64,000 nucleotides of DNA from Spinacia oleracea (lineage: Eukaryota > Streptophyta > Magnoliopsida > Caryophyllales > Amaranthaceae), in NCBI RefSeq assembly GCF_020520425.1, contig NC_079492.1, forward strand, positions 146,289,861 through 146,353,860, in the 5' to 3' direction. This document shows positions 11,962 to 23,691 of the stretch, piece by piece. Each line of letters begins with the position of its first letter. Position 1 is the first letter of the stretch. The position numbers were made by a program, and so were the translations under genes. The notes under the pieces are model-generated. The model made no database searches. It was not told the origin of the DNA and saw only the letters and a program-made list of their open reading frames with translations.

Positions 11962-12312
11962 CTCCCTCCGTCCCTTAATATTTGTCCTGCTTCCTTATAA
12001 AGTCGTCCCTTAATATTCGTCCCGTTTCAATAAATGACATATTTTTACTAATATTATAGCATTTCTCTTACTTAACCATGACCCACATATAATCTTATTT
12101 TCTTTAAAAGCGTTAAAAATTCAACCCACCCCCACCTTTTTATTTGACACTTTTTCCACTAACTATATTAAAAAAATACCTCACTGCCAACTACTCTGTA
12201 CCACCTAATAAATAAATAAGTCAATTCCCTCAAAAAAAAAATTAATAAGTAAATTAAATTTTCTAAAACTTTGTGTTGGTCAAACTCGACGAGTATTAAG
12301 GGATGGAGGATG
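11962..12312. mobile_element. Stowaway-like MITE
   Basis: CTCCCTCCGTCCC at the left end and a decayed complement GGGATGGAGGATG at the right, each bordered by TA. About 351 bp, non-coding. Confidence 0.65.
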
Positions 12313-12604
12313 TAATAGCCCTGATTTTAAGCAGTTATTAAAATGATATTAAGAGTGATTATCGTCTTAAACGTGTCATTAGAATTTCTCTTAAACCTAA
12401 TTTGAGATTACGATCTTTAAATTTTATTAAACTGGTGAATGAATTTGATGATTTACCTCTTAAAATTAGTCTTTAAATTAATTCTTGAGTTTTACCTCAA
12501 GATAAATGTTAAGAAAATAATTCTTTTAAAAAAAGTAAAAAATATTTGTTTGAACTCTAAGATTTACTATAAAATAAAGATTTCTATTTATGCTTATTTG
12601 TGCT

Positions 12605-14740
12605 GATGATTGTACCACAAGGCAACAGAGAAAGTCTTTTGCTAGGGTCTTGGTGGAGATGGATGTTACTGCAGTCCTTCCTGACCATGTCTAGATTGAG
12701 GATGTTAATGGCAAAGAGTTTAAGCAGGTTATGTTTTACGACTAGAGACCTTCTTACTGCCATAAATGCCAAATGACAGGGCATGATTGTTCAGTTGTAA
12801 AACTCAAGCAAGTTCAGAGTAAGAAGCAGCCACCTCCAGTGGGTAGAAAGGTTTGGGTACCTAAGAAGAAGGTGGTACCTCAAGGGCCTACTACTCTTGT
12901 GACACCTATGGCTTCTCAAGCCTTGACTCACTCAGGAGCTGATGGAGGGTGGAGAGTAGCAACTAAGAAGTCTAAAAACATGGGGATTCCTGTCTCAACT
13001 GATAACCATTTCAGTGCCCTTGATGAGGAAGCAACTGATGAGGAGGAAGAAGGTAGTGAAGAGGAGGATGTTCAAGTGGATGAGGAGGACATTCCCCCTG
13101 ACCTTTGATGTCCAATCTTTGTACTTGGAAGGTTATAGGGCTAAATGATCCCTCTAAAGCTGCTGAGGTAAAAAAAAATTAGTTAGTAGGCATAACATTA
13201 AAGTCATTGTTATTCTTGAAACTAGAGTAAAGGAGAGAAAGAGCCAGGGTATCCAAAAGAAGCTTGGTAATTCATGGAGTTGAGTTTATCATGGGTCTGT
13301 GATGTTCTCAGTTTTGGAAAGGTTGAAGATGATTAAGAATAAGCTGAAGGGAATTCATAGCAAAGAGTTCAAGGGGATTAAGGATAAGATTGACTTATCT
13401 AGGCAGCAGTTGGATCTCATCCAAACTCAGCTCCAATTGCACCCCACTTATAGCTCTTTGTTGGTTCAAGAACAGGAGTGTTCAGTGTCTCAGGAAGTGG
13501 TTGAAAGTGGAAGAAATGACTTTGAAACAAAAATCAAGACTGCAATGGTTGAAGAGTGGTGACTCCAACAACAAGTTATTTTTTGCAGCTGTAAAAGAGA
13601 GGCACAAAACAAATAGGATTTATGTGTTGTTGGATGATAACAATGTCAAACTTGAAAAGCCAGAGGAGATTCAGACGGAAGTTCTTAAATTTATTCCTCT
13701 TTGCTTGGTTCTTGTGCTACTCAGCTTCCTTCTATTGATGTTACTACTATGAGAACTGGCCCCAAGCTAAGTTATGAAGATAGGCTCTCTTTGTGTCTTC
13801 CAGTGACTGATGTTGAGATTGACATGGCACTTAAGGGGATTGATGACAGCAAGGCTCCAGGCATTGATGGGTTCAATGCAGTCTTTTTCAAGCAAACCTG
13901 GTCTGTGATAAAACATGATATGTATGCTTCCATTAAGGAGTTTTTTCCCATAAGAAACTCTTAAAGTAGGTAAACTGTACTACTGTAACCTTGGTCCCTA
14001 AGGTTGCTAACCCTACTAAAGTCAAATATTTCAGACCCGGCCCATTGCATGTTGTACTGTTGTGTGCAAAATTATTTTAAAAATCTTGACCTCAAGGTTG
14101 CAGAGAGTGGTGGGGAAAGTAGTGAGTGAGTGTCAAGCTGGGTTTATCCCTGGTATACATATTGCTGATAATATTCTTCTTGCTATATAATTGGTTAAAG
14201 GCCGGGTATAACAGGAAGCACATGTCCCCAAGGTGTATGATCAAGGTGGATTTGAAAAAAGCATGTGACTCTATTGAGTGGAGTTATTTAAGAGATGTGA
14301 TGAATGAATTGGGGTTCCCTTCTTTATTCCTTGACTAGATTTTCTCTTGCCTGACCTCTGTATCCTAAAGTGTTCTTATTAATGGCAAGCCATGTCCTCC
14401 CTTCCAAGCAAAGAAAGGACTCAAACAGGGTGACCCCTTGTCCCCTTTCCTTTTTGCTCTTGGCATGGAATACCTGTCTAGAAACATGCAGCAGTTGAAA
14501 GAGATCCTAACTTCAATTTTCACCCTAAATGTGAGAGGTTGGATGTCACTCACATGATGTTTGCTGATGACTTGCTTATGTTCTGTAGAGCTGACCTCAC
14601 TTCTGTTACAATGTTGTTTCAAAGATTCCTTTTGTTCTCTCAAGCATCAGGTCTAGCTTGAAGCAAATTTAAATAAGAGTAATATTTACTTGTGTGGTGT
14701 TACTGAGGAGGTTCAAAGGCAAATTTTGACCGGGTTTGTA
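12605..14740 (+). mobile_element. Decayed L1-type LINE (ORF1 tail, partial endonuclease, reverse transcriptase)
   Basis: In order: the ORF1 C-terminal part (KSFARVLVEMDVTAVLPD then the zinc-knuckle-like YCHKCQMTGHDC, about 12640-12790) and an acidic tail ending at 13108; the first few dozen residues of the apurinic endonuclease (about 13110-13270); then a jump to the linker; then reverse transcriptase (SKAPGIDGFNAVFF near 13850, GLKQGDPLSPFLFAL near 14420, catalytic MMFADDLLMFC near 14560). The endonuclease core is deleted and the 3' part with RNase H is missing. Several frameshifts and stops (TAG codons at about 12700 and 12740, a shift near 13690, further breaks after 13960) make it inactive. 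Plant L1 elements are about 6 kb, so this is a remnant. Confidence 0.85.
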
Positions 14741-14744
14741 TATA

Positions 14745-14994
14745 CTCCCTTCGTATTTATTTAAAGGATACATTTGGCCGGGCACGGGTATTAAGAATAA
14801 GAATTGAATGAAATTAAGTAATAAAACAAGTGGGGTTGGGTAGATATTTTAATAAGTAAAATAAGTGGGGACAATGTCATTTTAGGGGGTGGGGGGTGGC
14901 GTAGATATTTTAATAACTAAAAATGACAAGTGTATCTCTTAAATAAATACGGCCGAAAAAGGCAAGTGTATCCCTTAAATAAACACGGAGGGAG
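14745..14994. mobile_element. Stowaway-like MITE
   Basis: CTCCCTTCGTATTTATTTAA at the left and its near complement TTAAATAAACACGGAGGGAG at the right, flanked by TA. 250 bp, directly abutting the broken LINE end. Confidence 0.8.
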
Positions 14995-15104
14995 TATTAA
15001 TTATTACTCCTAATTAATAAAATATCTACGTGGCACCTGATTATTTATCTACGTGGCACTAGACTTTTTTAATTCAAAAATAAATTAGAAATCTTATTTC
15101 TCAT

Positions 15105-15196
15105 TGGCCAAAATTATTACATTTCCTATGTGGCGCTCTAATAACCCAACAAATATGTCTCCTTTATTTATCTAACATTAGATATATTAGATTAGA
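15105..15196 (-). repeat. Dispersed repeat, probable Helitron 5' end
   Basis: About 90 bp from CATTGGCCAAAATTATTACA to a TATTAGATTAGA end is closely matched at 33901-34010. In reverse complement it starts TCTAATCTAATA, as Helitron 5' ends often do. No matching 3' end identified. Confidence 0.4.
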
Positions 15197-15254
15197 TTTA
15201 CGGTTACAATTTGCATAAAAATTAAGACAAAAGTAGAACACTTGGTTAAATAAA

Positions 15255-15571
15255 ACACAAATTCTTATTTACAATGGGTGTACAATAAATATTGTACACC
15301 GAAGTAAAAGTTAACACAAAATGCTTAAAAGTTAAGCTTATATATGTAAAAGTTATCTATTTTTAAGTAATAAATTTTTTCATTTTAGTAAAACTTATTT
15401 CTTCAATAATGTATAAAATCAATCATTTAACCTTTCAAAATATTTATCTATTAATTTTTTTTACTAATATAAAAGTTAATCAAAATTAGGTTAAAGTTAT
15501 AAAAAAAAGGGTTAAAGTTATCTTGGTGTACAATAAATTTATTGTACACCTTGTGCGCGCAAGACCTATTG
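15255..15571 (+). mobile_element. Palindrome-capped non-autonomous element, copy 1
   Basis: Begins ACACAAATTCTTATTTAC and ends GCGCAAGACCTATTG, flanked by a perfect 8-bp target duplication TAAATAAA (15247-15254 and 15572-15579). A palindrome TGTACAATAAATATTGTACA sits near the left end and TGTACAATAAATTTATTGTACA near the right. No TIR at the extreme ends and no ORF. Copies 2 and 3 are at 16516 and 46670. Confidence 0.75.
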
Positions 15572-15764
15572 TAAATAAAATAAAATATAGATAAAGTAAG
15601 AGAAATATGTAAAAAGGTGGGTAGGTATAAGAAAAAAATGAATAAAATAAGAAAAATATAAATATTCAGGGGTAAAAAAAAGTAAGGTAGGAAATTTTCA
15701 TATTCAAATATAGAATAAATGAAATTGTAAGGAACATTATGAAACAGATTAAAACAGAAAATAC

Positions 15765-15806
15765 AAAAATTATTTATTGTACACCGCCTTTAAATAAGAA
15801 TATGTG
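15765..15806 (-). repeat. Fragment of the palindrome-capped element, inverted
   Basis: The reverse complement reads CACATATTCTTATTTAAAGG then GGTGTACAATAAATAA, matching the left end of the copy at 15255. Only about 40 bp remain. Confidence 0.5.
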
Positions 15807-16515
15807 AAACCTTTGTTGGACTTGAAATTAGTTGGGTCCGTTTCCGTTTGGCCTTTTAGCTTCATGAAACAATTATTGTGGGCCAACATGATTAGAGATT
15901 GATCTTGTTTACTACGGAGTATAAATAAATACACTAACTACGTAAGCAATTTTGTTAACCCTAACATTGGGAATTCGCACCTTTCAGGTTTCTTGTTTTT
16001 CCTATTCAACGTGCGTTTTAGGTAATTCCTGCAATTTTTCTTTAATCTTTATGAACTTTAACTTTTAAGGGTTTATAACTTTATATATGTCTAATTCTGT
16101 GATTAACTTCACTTTATTTCCCTATACAATATGGTATTTTAAACCTTTTCAAAAAAAAAAAAACTTATTGAATCAGATCATAAAAATGAGATCAGGTCAG
16201 ATTCCACCATATCAGACCAGAAACAACAAAAGTCAAACATCAGGTGAAGAGAACAAGACCTTAGACAAGCTCCCAAGGATAATTTGCTTGAAAGATTTAT
16301 TAGCATTGCGTTTGATACACTGGAAAAAAAATGTAAAACTAATCTAATACTTCGTAATACTCCGTATAAAATAATCCTATCTTTGTCAATGTTATAGGAT
16401 TCGATCTGGAATTGAGTCAAATTCGGGTCTTTGTAATTTGGTTCATTAAATTTTATCAGTTTTAGTCATTATGCTTTTTCAGGTTGGATCAACCACAATT
16501 TGGATTTGATTGTAA
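15807..16515. other. Intergenic stretch between repeats
   Basis: Holds an 86-codon frame at 16087-16347 with no recognisable domain, and two TACTCCGTA-type words (about 15914 and 16360). I see no supported gene. Confidence 0.4.
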
Positions 16516-16852
16516 ACACAAATTCTTATTTACAAGAGTTGTACAATAAATATTGTACACCGGAGTAAAAATTAACTCAAAATGCGTAAAAGTTAACTCA
16601 AAATGCGTAAAAGTTAAGCTTATATATGTAAAAGTTATCTATTTTTTAGTGATAAATTTTTTCATTTTAATAAAACTTATTTTTTCAAAATCACTAATAA
16701 TGTATAAAATTAATCATTGAATGTTTATCTATCAACTTTTTTACTAATATAAAAGTTAATCAAAACTAAGTTAAAATTACAAAAAAAATGGGTAAAAGTT
16801 ATCTTGGTGTACAATAAATTTATTGTACACCTTGTGCGCGCAAGACCTTTTG
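16516..16852 (+). mobile_element. Palindrome-capped non-autonomous element, copy 2
   Basis: Same ends as copy 1 (ACACAAATTC... and ...CAAGACCTTTTG) and same two internal palindromes. Flanked by GATTGTAA (16508-16515) and GATTTTAA (16853-16860), an 8-bp duplication with one mismatch. It includes a short tandem repeat of AACTCAAAATGCGTAAAAGTT near 16573. It ends about 470 bp downstream of the KUA1-like stop codon. Confidence 0.75.
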
Positions 16853-17330
16853 GATTTTAAAATCCAATAATCCGAGTCGGGTAATTTGTGATGTTCACCG
16901 GTTTCATTACTGACTGCAAAAACTGTACTTTTATTCAGAAATTGATTAAAAACAAAAATGAAAACATACAAAAAGTTTACAAACGAACAAAATCCCTATT
17001 ACTCTCTACAGCCCTGCTAAATTTATAACCAAAAAAAAAGTAAAAATAAATAAGGCATGATTCCAACTTCAGGACATGATCCAAATCCAGGTTAATATTT
17101 GTATACCTTACACACAACTGAAGACCCTAGAAAAGAATTGATTACTTGATAACAAACCATACCCACCTACCCTAATCAACATCCCAAGAACAAAAACATT
17201 TGTTATGAAAAACAAACTGCACATATACGGATTACGGAGTATCATTCTCATATTGACATCAGAACTGCTAAAGCTCAAGAACGAGCTTTTGTGCTAAAAC
17301 CTAAAAAAACACTAACCTGCACTTTTACAA

Positions 17331-20300
17331 TCAGACTGCATGAATTGGACTGCCACCAGAGTTCATATCCGGACTGGCAGGGGCCGGATTAGCATGAAAT
17401 GCAGATTGTCTAGATGTACCGTCGAGCAATTTCAGAGACAAACTTGATGGCTCACCACTACCAATAGTTTCTCCCAAGCTCAATTTCGACATACCAACAA
17501 GCTCATCGACATTAATTGGGTTCTTTGAATGTACTGCTGTAGGCTTAACCACCTCGTGCTTCTCTTTGGTTGGTTCGGGGTTACAGCTGGTCCAATACGG
17601 GACGGGATATGGGTAGAAAGGTGGCACATAAGTAGGATATACAACAGGGTAATAAGTTTGGGAAGTATCCGTTGGAATAGAGCTACTTTGGGTGGGTTCC
17701 ACGGGTTCTGGATTAGATAATACGGGTTCTGCCTCGTTGGAGTTTGAGTTGCTTGATGCCATTGACTCGCATTCTTCATCCAGGATAGGAGCAGGAGGCA
17801 ACGGGTTGTTGTTATTATTCTGTGTTTCAGTATCAGGTGCATGCTCAGGTAGGAAATCATGTGCTTCCATTGTTGTATCACCCTCCTGAAAAATCAACAG
17901 GTAAAATATGGTTACGTAAAAGTATGAAACAGTTGCGATAATTATGCTTCAACTTAATGTGTATGAGTCAAAAGATTGTAAATTTTGAAAGGGTAAATGA
18001 AAGATAGTCCTAAGAACAAACTTGAGGAAGGTTATGTAACAACTCACATAGCAATAAACAAGACATTCTGAATCAAAATATGAAGTTCAGAAGATTATCA
18101 TAAACTGGTCAAATCTTCATAAAAAGCAATCTTTTTCAGTATTACATGAGAAAGGACTAAAGGAGTTACATCTACCACCCATCAGAAACTGGCTACTACG
18201 CAAGTATTTACTATGCAATTGCAATCAAAGTAAATTATTATGAGGATGAAGATGAAAATGAAGAAAAAAGGTTATCACCTCATCAGCTACAATATCAAAC
18301 AAGCTAGAGCGTCTTTTCCTTCGAGAGACATTACACTGCCTGATGAAATATTTCTGAGCATGGCTAGCCACTTGGGTTGGTGTCCTTGATATCACATAAT
18401 TACGGGAAATTCCCCGCCAATCACCCTTCCCGAGTTTTTGCAGTCCAAGCAAAAACATCCTATGTTCCTCTTCTTTCCATGGAACACCTGTTGAAAGAAA
18501 GAGAATATCACTGTGAACAAATATACATTGGGGTAGACTTGGATGCCAGCTAAGTAGCCTATCCTATACAATCACATTCAGACCACAGGCAAGGAAAACA
18601 AAAGAAATTTCCTAGACCTATCAAGAAGTATAGAACACAAACCACAACAGAAGATGCTGCTGAATGCCACTATTATCAAGAGCTATGAACATTGAACACT
18701 TGGTCAAGATAGATTCGACAGTCAAATGCAGTGTAAGAAAGCAAAAGAAATTATAATCAGTAATTTATTCAAAACTTGTAATGGGAGCAAAATCGCAAAT
18801 GCAAGAGCACCTTTTTAGGTTCTGTTTAACTTGTTAAACTCAATTTCAGTGAAAACCAGCTTTGACTACAAGGATATAATCGCAATTTGCAAATATAAAT
18901 TTTGACAGGTAAAAATCAGTTTTATTAAAAATCAGTTCCCACTTCAAATAGCAACAATCAGAACAAAAATCAGTTAATGAAACATGGCCCTTACGGAAAA
19001 ATCCCATCATAGGAAGATACTGGGTATCAGTCAATCCTCAACATATAATGGAAAATAAAGTCCAAATAGAAAGGAATGAAGTGAGTAATCACTTCGAAAA
19101 GGAGGCACAAAGTATATCCACAAGAAGCATTGACATACAAATTCTAATATTTGACATGGTCAAAGGAAATGAAAATTAGCCACAAAAAGAAGCAACACGC
19201 AGTAAGTCGTATAGATGCTAAAATAAGTCAAGACATCCACAATCGTCAAACACTCCGCATGAGATATACTCTGTAATAGCATAAGACTCAAGTCAAAAGT
19301 AGAGGAACAACATCAAGTGACATAATAATCTCATATCAGGCTATCAGCATATGGTATAATGTGGCTAGCAAGAAGCAAACAGTAAAGTTCTGCTCTGCAT
19401 CATTAACCATCAACGAACTACAATCTCTAAAGTAACTAGCTTCATACTTCAATAAGCAGTTTCAATGAAGCACACTGACTATGAAGGTTTCGATGAGCAA
19501 ACACTGAGATTGGATGAAAATCATACGTGCTGACTTGAATACGACAAGTTTAATCACATTCCTTACGAAATTTAAACTATAATGAAGCACACCCCAACCG
19601 ATGTTTATAACCAGTTTACCAAATCACCTCTTCGCTATGACAAAATCTTCCCCAATATCAATCAAATCTTCAACAATGATTCATACACATGTCCACATCC
19701 AATCCAATCAAGATAATTCGAGCACGTTGAACAATTCTAGCTTGCTGTCTGAGTGTCTGCTAATAATAATCCGAAACATTCCCTATCCAACAATCAAGCC
19801 TAGTATTAACTTCAAGGGAATCGAGCACCGGGACCAATGCCCCAATTCACCAAAACTCCAAAAGAATTTCCAATTTCGTAAACCAAAATATCCAATTCAC
19901 ATGTCAATTCCACAAAACAAACCTGATCAAAACTTCCCCCAATTCAATCCTCACGCCATCTCAATCAACTATTTACAGGAGTTAAAATTCAAATTTTCCC
20001 AAGAATTGAATGTAAAATTGACAACAAATCCTCCATTTCCCGGGGGAAAAAGTGAAATACACAGGGAAATTAAAAATGAAAACTGTATCCCACCTAACTA
20101 ACACCAGCTGAATGAATCAATCCCTAAAAAATCACAGACAAAACAAACAACAATTTTCTATATTCAGCAAAACATAATATCCCTTATACTACTTTATACC
20201 TAAATCAATCTTAATTCCCACCCAAAAAAACCCAAACCACAAAAATTACAAAAATAAAATAAAATCGGACAAACCTTTTTTACGTTCCCGACTAGAAGAA

Positions 20301-20551
20301 GTACCAGCGACAAAATCCTCGGAAGCATACCCATCGGCAGACGGGTTCCCATGATCAGGAGTAAGATCACCGGCGGCGGGAGAAGTGTTCCCAACGACAC
20401 CGTTTTGATGAAGAAGAGAGAGATTACCCATACTGGCACTCTTACGGATTGACCCATCGGTTAATCGGACCCCAAAAAGCTTGACCCCGCGGTTCGGACA
20501 GGTTCGAGAGTTGTGCCCATTGTGGCTGCAATGGGAGCACCGTCTTGTCAT
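17331..20551 (-). CDS. KUA1: KUA1/MYBH-type single-repeat MYB repressor
   Basis: Three exons on the minus strand: 20275-20551, 18279-18487 and 17331-17885, giving 346 residues. The N-terminus has the CCHC zinc knuckle [17 protein letters not shown] (residues 3-19); exon 2 encodes the MYB repeat ([15 protein letters not shown] to [11 protein letters not shown]) with the diagnostic SHAQKYF motif and a basic RRKRRSS tract; exon 3 has a PTAVHSKxPINVDELxGMSKLSL motif and an EAR-like SLSLKLL near the C-terminus, followed by RQSAFHANP. Order and motifs match Arabidopsis KUA1/MYBH, a nuclear repressor of peroxidase genes in leaf cell expansion and senescence. The start is the only Met before the zinc knuckle. 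No breaks seen. Intron 1 is 1.8 kb. Confidence 0.9.
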
Positions 20552-21146
20552 GGTGGCTCGAACCCGGGTTTGGTGATCGGCCTATTGGGTTTGCTGCTGC
20601 GGATAAAAAAGGGGGAGAGATAAATAAATAAAAAAAAGAGTAAAACAAAAGAAGTTGGTTAGGTTAGAGAAATGGAGAAAGGAGACGCTATTAAAAGGAT
20701 GTTTTAATTGGGTGCGGTTCGGATAAATAGGACCCACCTTGGTGATTGTATCTCTGCCGTTGGATTGGAAATTTGTGTTTCTTTTTTTTTTAGATTGGAA
20801 ATATCAAAAATAGGAAACTTTTTTTTTAAAATAGGAAAGAAATAGGGTGTATGTATGTATTCATGTATTTGATGTGCCTTGTGGTTCACTCAAATGGGGG
20901 AAACAAAGATTTTTATTTTTTTTCCTTCCTGAGAAATATCTGGTTGATATTTTCAAGTGTTTTAATAATTATTTTGGTTTTTAGTTGTAAAATTATTAGC
21001 ATTTTGATTAATGGTTTATATTGACGTTCCGTTGACCATTAAAAATATCATACTCCGTTATATTAAAAGTATTTTGTATGATGAGTTATTATACGTTGGA
21101 GAATACAGAGATGAGTAATACTCCGTGGTAAGGAGTATGTTTATTA
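20552..21146 (-). promoter_or_regulatory. 5' flank of the KUA1-like gene
   Basis: Non-coding. It contains poly-A/T tracts and CTCTCCCCC-type pyrimidine-rich stretches on the minus strand just upstream of the ATG (about 20610-20640), likely the 5' UTR. No clear TATA box found. Confidence 0.4.
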
Positions 21147-21813
21147 CTCCTTCTATTTTCGAATATTAGTCTCTTTTGGAATCTTAACACTATTCACAAT
21201 TGAAGATAATTTTCTAATTTTTTTCCAATATGTACATCAAAACATATTCATGTGAGATTTTATTTTGTTGGTCTTAATGTATAGTTTAACAATATCAAGT
21301 TTTTACACTACTACATAAACGAGCATAGGCAACGGGTGAATGCAACGGTTAATGTTATGGCAACGGGTGAATGCAACGGTTAATGTTATGGCAACGGTTT
21401 TTGTAACGGATGTCAATGGCCGTTGCATTAGATGAAAATAACTGTTACAGTAAACTTAAGGCAACGGTTTTGGGTAAATTGAACAAAGCGTTGCAATAGG
21501 TGTAAAAACCGTTGAAATAGTTCTATTGCAACGGTTTATAAGGATTGTTTACAAACTGTTGCAATACCTTGATGGAACCGTTGCATTACACCTAAAGCAA
21601 CGGCAGCAACTGCAACGGTTGTATAACCGTTGCAATAGAGCTATGGCAACGTTTATCCGCTCTATTGCAACGGTTATTGGCCGTTGCATATGCTCGTTTA
21701 TGTAGTAGTGTTATATTTTTCTAACATATGTATTTAGAGATATTTACGTTTAAATATTGAGTTGAAACGAGTTGAAAAATCAAAACAAGACTAATGTTTA
21801 AGAACGGAGGGAA
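21147..21813. mobile_element. Stowaway-like MITE interrupted by a CACTA MITE
   Basis: Left end CTCCTTCTATTTTCGAATAT and right end GTTTAAGAACGGAGGGAA, with TA outside. The two halves are separated by the complete CACTA-type insertion at 21306-21710, so the Stowaway-like insertion is the older. Confidence 0.7.
21306..21710. mobile_element. CACTA-type MITE with GCAACGG subterminal repeats
   Basis: Perfect terminal repeats beginning CACTACTACATAAACGAGCA and ending in the complement, with a 3-bp target duplication TTA (21303-21305 and 21711-21713). The interior consists of many direct and inverted copies of GCAACGGTT, the arrangement expected of CACTA subterminal transposase-binding repeats. 405 bp and non-coding. 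Confidence 0.9.
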
Positions 21814-22040
21814 TAACCAATTTTTAATCTTAAGGAGTTACTCTTATTAAGTACAAAATGAATAATTTTAGTCCTATGAGTGTGGTTCAACCTCATTTGA
21901 CAAAGTTCTTGCATAACGGTTCACCTAATATGGAGGTCGTGTGCTACTTTTTTTTAAAAAGGCCCTTTATAAATTTATTTAGTTTGGCACAATAACGAAG
22001 AATTACGGATGTTATATAAGAAGGAGAAGAACAACAAGAA

Positions 22041-23152
22041 GAAGATAGAAGGTGCAACACTGTTATTGTTGTGGTTTAGGTTCTAGGAAAAATTGATTCT
22101 AAAAATACAACATTTAAGCGATCTGCTTAAAAATGGTTGACTTTATATTTATCTAAGAATAACCACCAATTATTAAATGGACTTGGTCCACACTAACTTT
22201 ATTGTGAATTATGTCTTAAAATAAAGTCAACAACTTGTTCCCAATTTATTTTGGCATTTTATTAAGATTATTATGATAAAAATGTAAATTAGTATCGTTG
22301 ATACATGTTTTGTGCTTGAATAATGTGATTTTAAGTCACGATTCACTTTTAAAAAATAGGGTTACTATGCTTCAAAAAATGGTTACTATGTCTAAGAATT
22401 TTGGTGTTTAGTTTATTATAGTTACTATATGAACAATAAAGGTCACTATGAGTGTCAAAAGGTGCTAAAGAAAACTATTAATTTTGGGTCCACACTAATA
22501 TTATTGTGGACCAGGTCCACGCAAGAATAATCCATACAAGAATAACACAACCTTTTCACTACAAGAATTTGTATCTTTAACGACAACCTAATTACGACGG
22601 GTCAAAAATCCCGTCGCAAAAGCCTTTTGCGACGGGGCAAACAACCAAACAATGACGGGAATAACGATCGCAAATGTCTTTTACGACAGGTTTACGACGG
22701 ATTTACGACGGGATTTCTATTAACGACGGCCCCCTTTTATGACGGGTTCGCGACAGGAAATCCCGTCGTTAATCAACGATTATTGGCCTTTCGCGACGGG
22801 ATTTCCCGTCGTTAATAGTACAATTTCTTGTAGTGTTTGGACCTATCTTCTTTTAAAAGGCTCCCCTCTATAATAACTTGCTAAAATAGATAATATGCTA
22901 CAATATTTTTTAATCTTCTTGTTAATTATATAAAGAAAAAATGTTTAATTTGTGAGGTTGGTTTTCATATTACATATTGTAGCAAGTCCTTTATGAGGGG
23001 AGCCCTTTAAAAGAAGACATGTCTAAAAAGTTGTGTTATTGTTAGTTAAACGGACAGTCAGCCCTATTTAAGTAGATTGCTTAAAGGTTGTATTTTCAGA
23101 ATCAATTTTTCCTAGAACCTAAACTACAACAATACCACCTTCTATCTTCTCA
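22041..23152. mobile_element. Large foldback element, about 1.1 kb
   Basis: Left arm from GAAGATAGAAGGTG (22041) and right arm ending CACCTTCTATCTTC (to about 23150) are inverted copies over at least 90 bp, both containing TTTAGGTTCTAGGAAAAATT or its complement. A second, inner pair (AATAACACAACxTTTT plus TCTTCTTTTAAAAGG) lies at 22540-22880 and 22980-23045. The left arm is interrupted by about 370 bp near 22165-22535 and by the CACTA MITE at 22557. No coding capacity. Confidence 0.65.
22557..22835. mobile_element. CACTA MITE of the GACGGG family, copy 1
   Basis: Ends CACTACAAGAATTTGTAT and ACAATTTCTTGTAGTG with target duplication TTT (22554-22556, 22836-22838). The interior is packed with CCCGTCG/CGACGGG in both orientations. 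Relatives lie at 36547, 41372, 41915 and 49353. Confidence 0.9.
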
Positions 23153-23691
23153 ATATAGTCATGTAAGATGTTGTTAGATTCGTCTCAATATGTATTTCCA
23201 AAATATAAATTTTTTGTAATTTTTACTTAAAGAAAATTAATAATTATCAAAATTGTGCATTAATATACGTAAAAGTAACAAACATTGCAAGTATTAAACA
23301 TCTTGAGGAAGTATAATATTTGGTTTTTTTTTTTTTTTAATCTTGAGGTCATGTTCTGTATAACAATTTGAACATGTTAAGGCCGGGCCTCGTAATCTTG
23401 TTCGGCTGTTGACTGGTGTATAAGAAGATTTTTATTTTATTTTATTTTTATTTTTTTAAGGGAGTATAAGAGAAAACTTAAATGAGGAACGTGGAATAAA
23501 GAAGATAAAGTTACACGTGGAGCGCCCAAGAGGCAAGATCTAACGGAGAAAGAGATTAAGTACTTCGTAATTAAGAGAGAGTGTCAAAATTGTAAATCTT
23601 GGTCGGTTTAGCAAACAGGAATCCACGTGAGAAGGAGCATATTCTAAAACCCACGATTCGGACATTACTTTGGGTTTACTACTCTTTCCAT
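23153..23691. other. Intergenic stretch
   Basis: AT-rich with a poly-T run near 23320-23338. No gene-like feature or terminal repeat recognised. Confidence 0.4.

Noticed and set aside
16087-16347. 86-codon frame between repeats
   Set aside because: No similarity I can name, no promoter, and in repeat-rich DNA.
19601-20101. 166-codon plus-strand frame
   Set aside because: Lies antisense within intron 1 of the KUA1-like gene; Asn/Pro/Ser-rich with no recognisable domain.
22557-22835. Regularly spaced GACGGG repeats considered as a CRISPR-like array
   Set aside because: Units alternate in orientation and lie within CACTA termini with a 3-bp target duplication in a plant genome.
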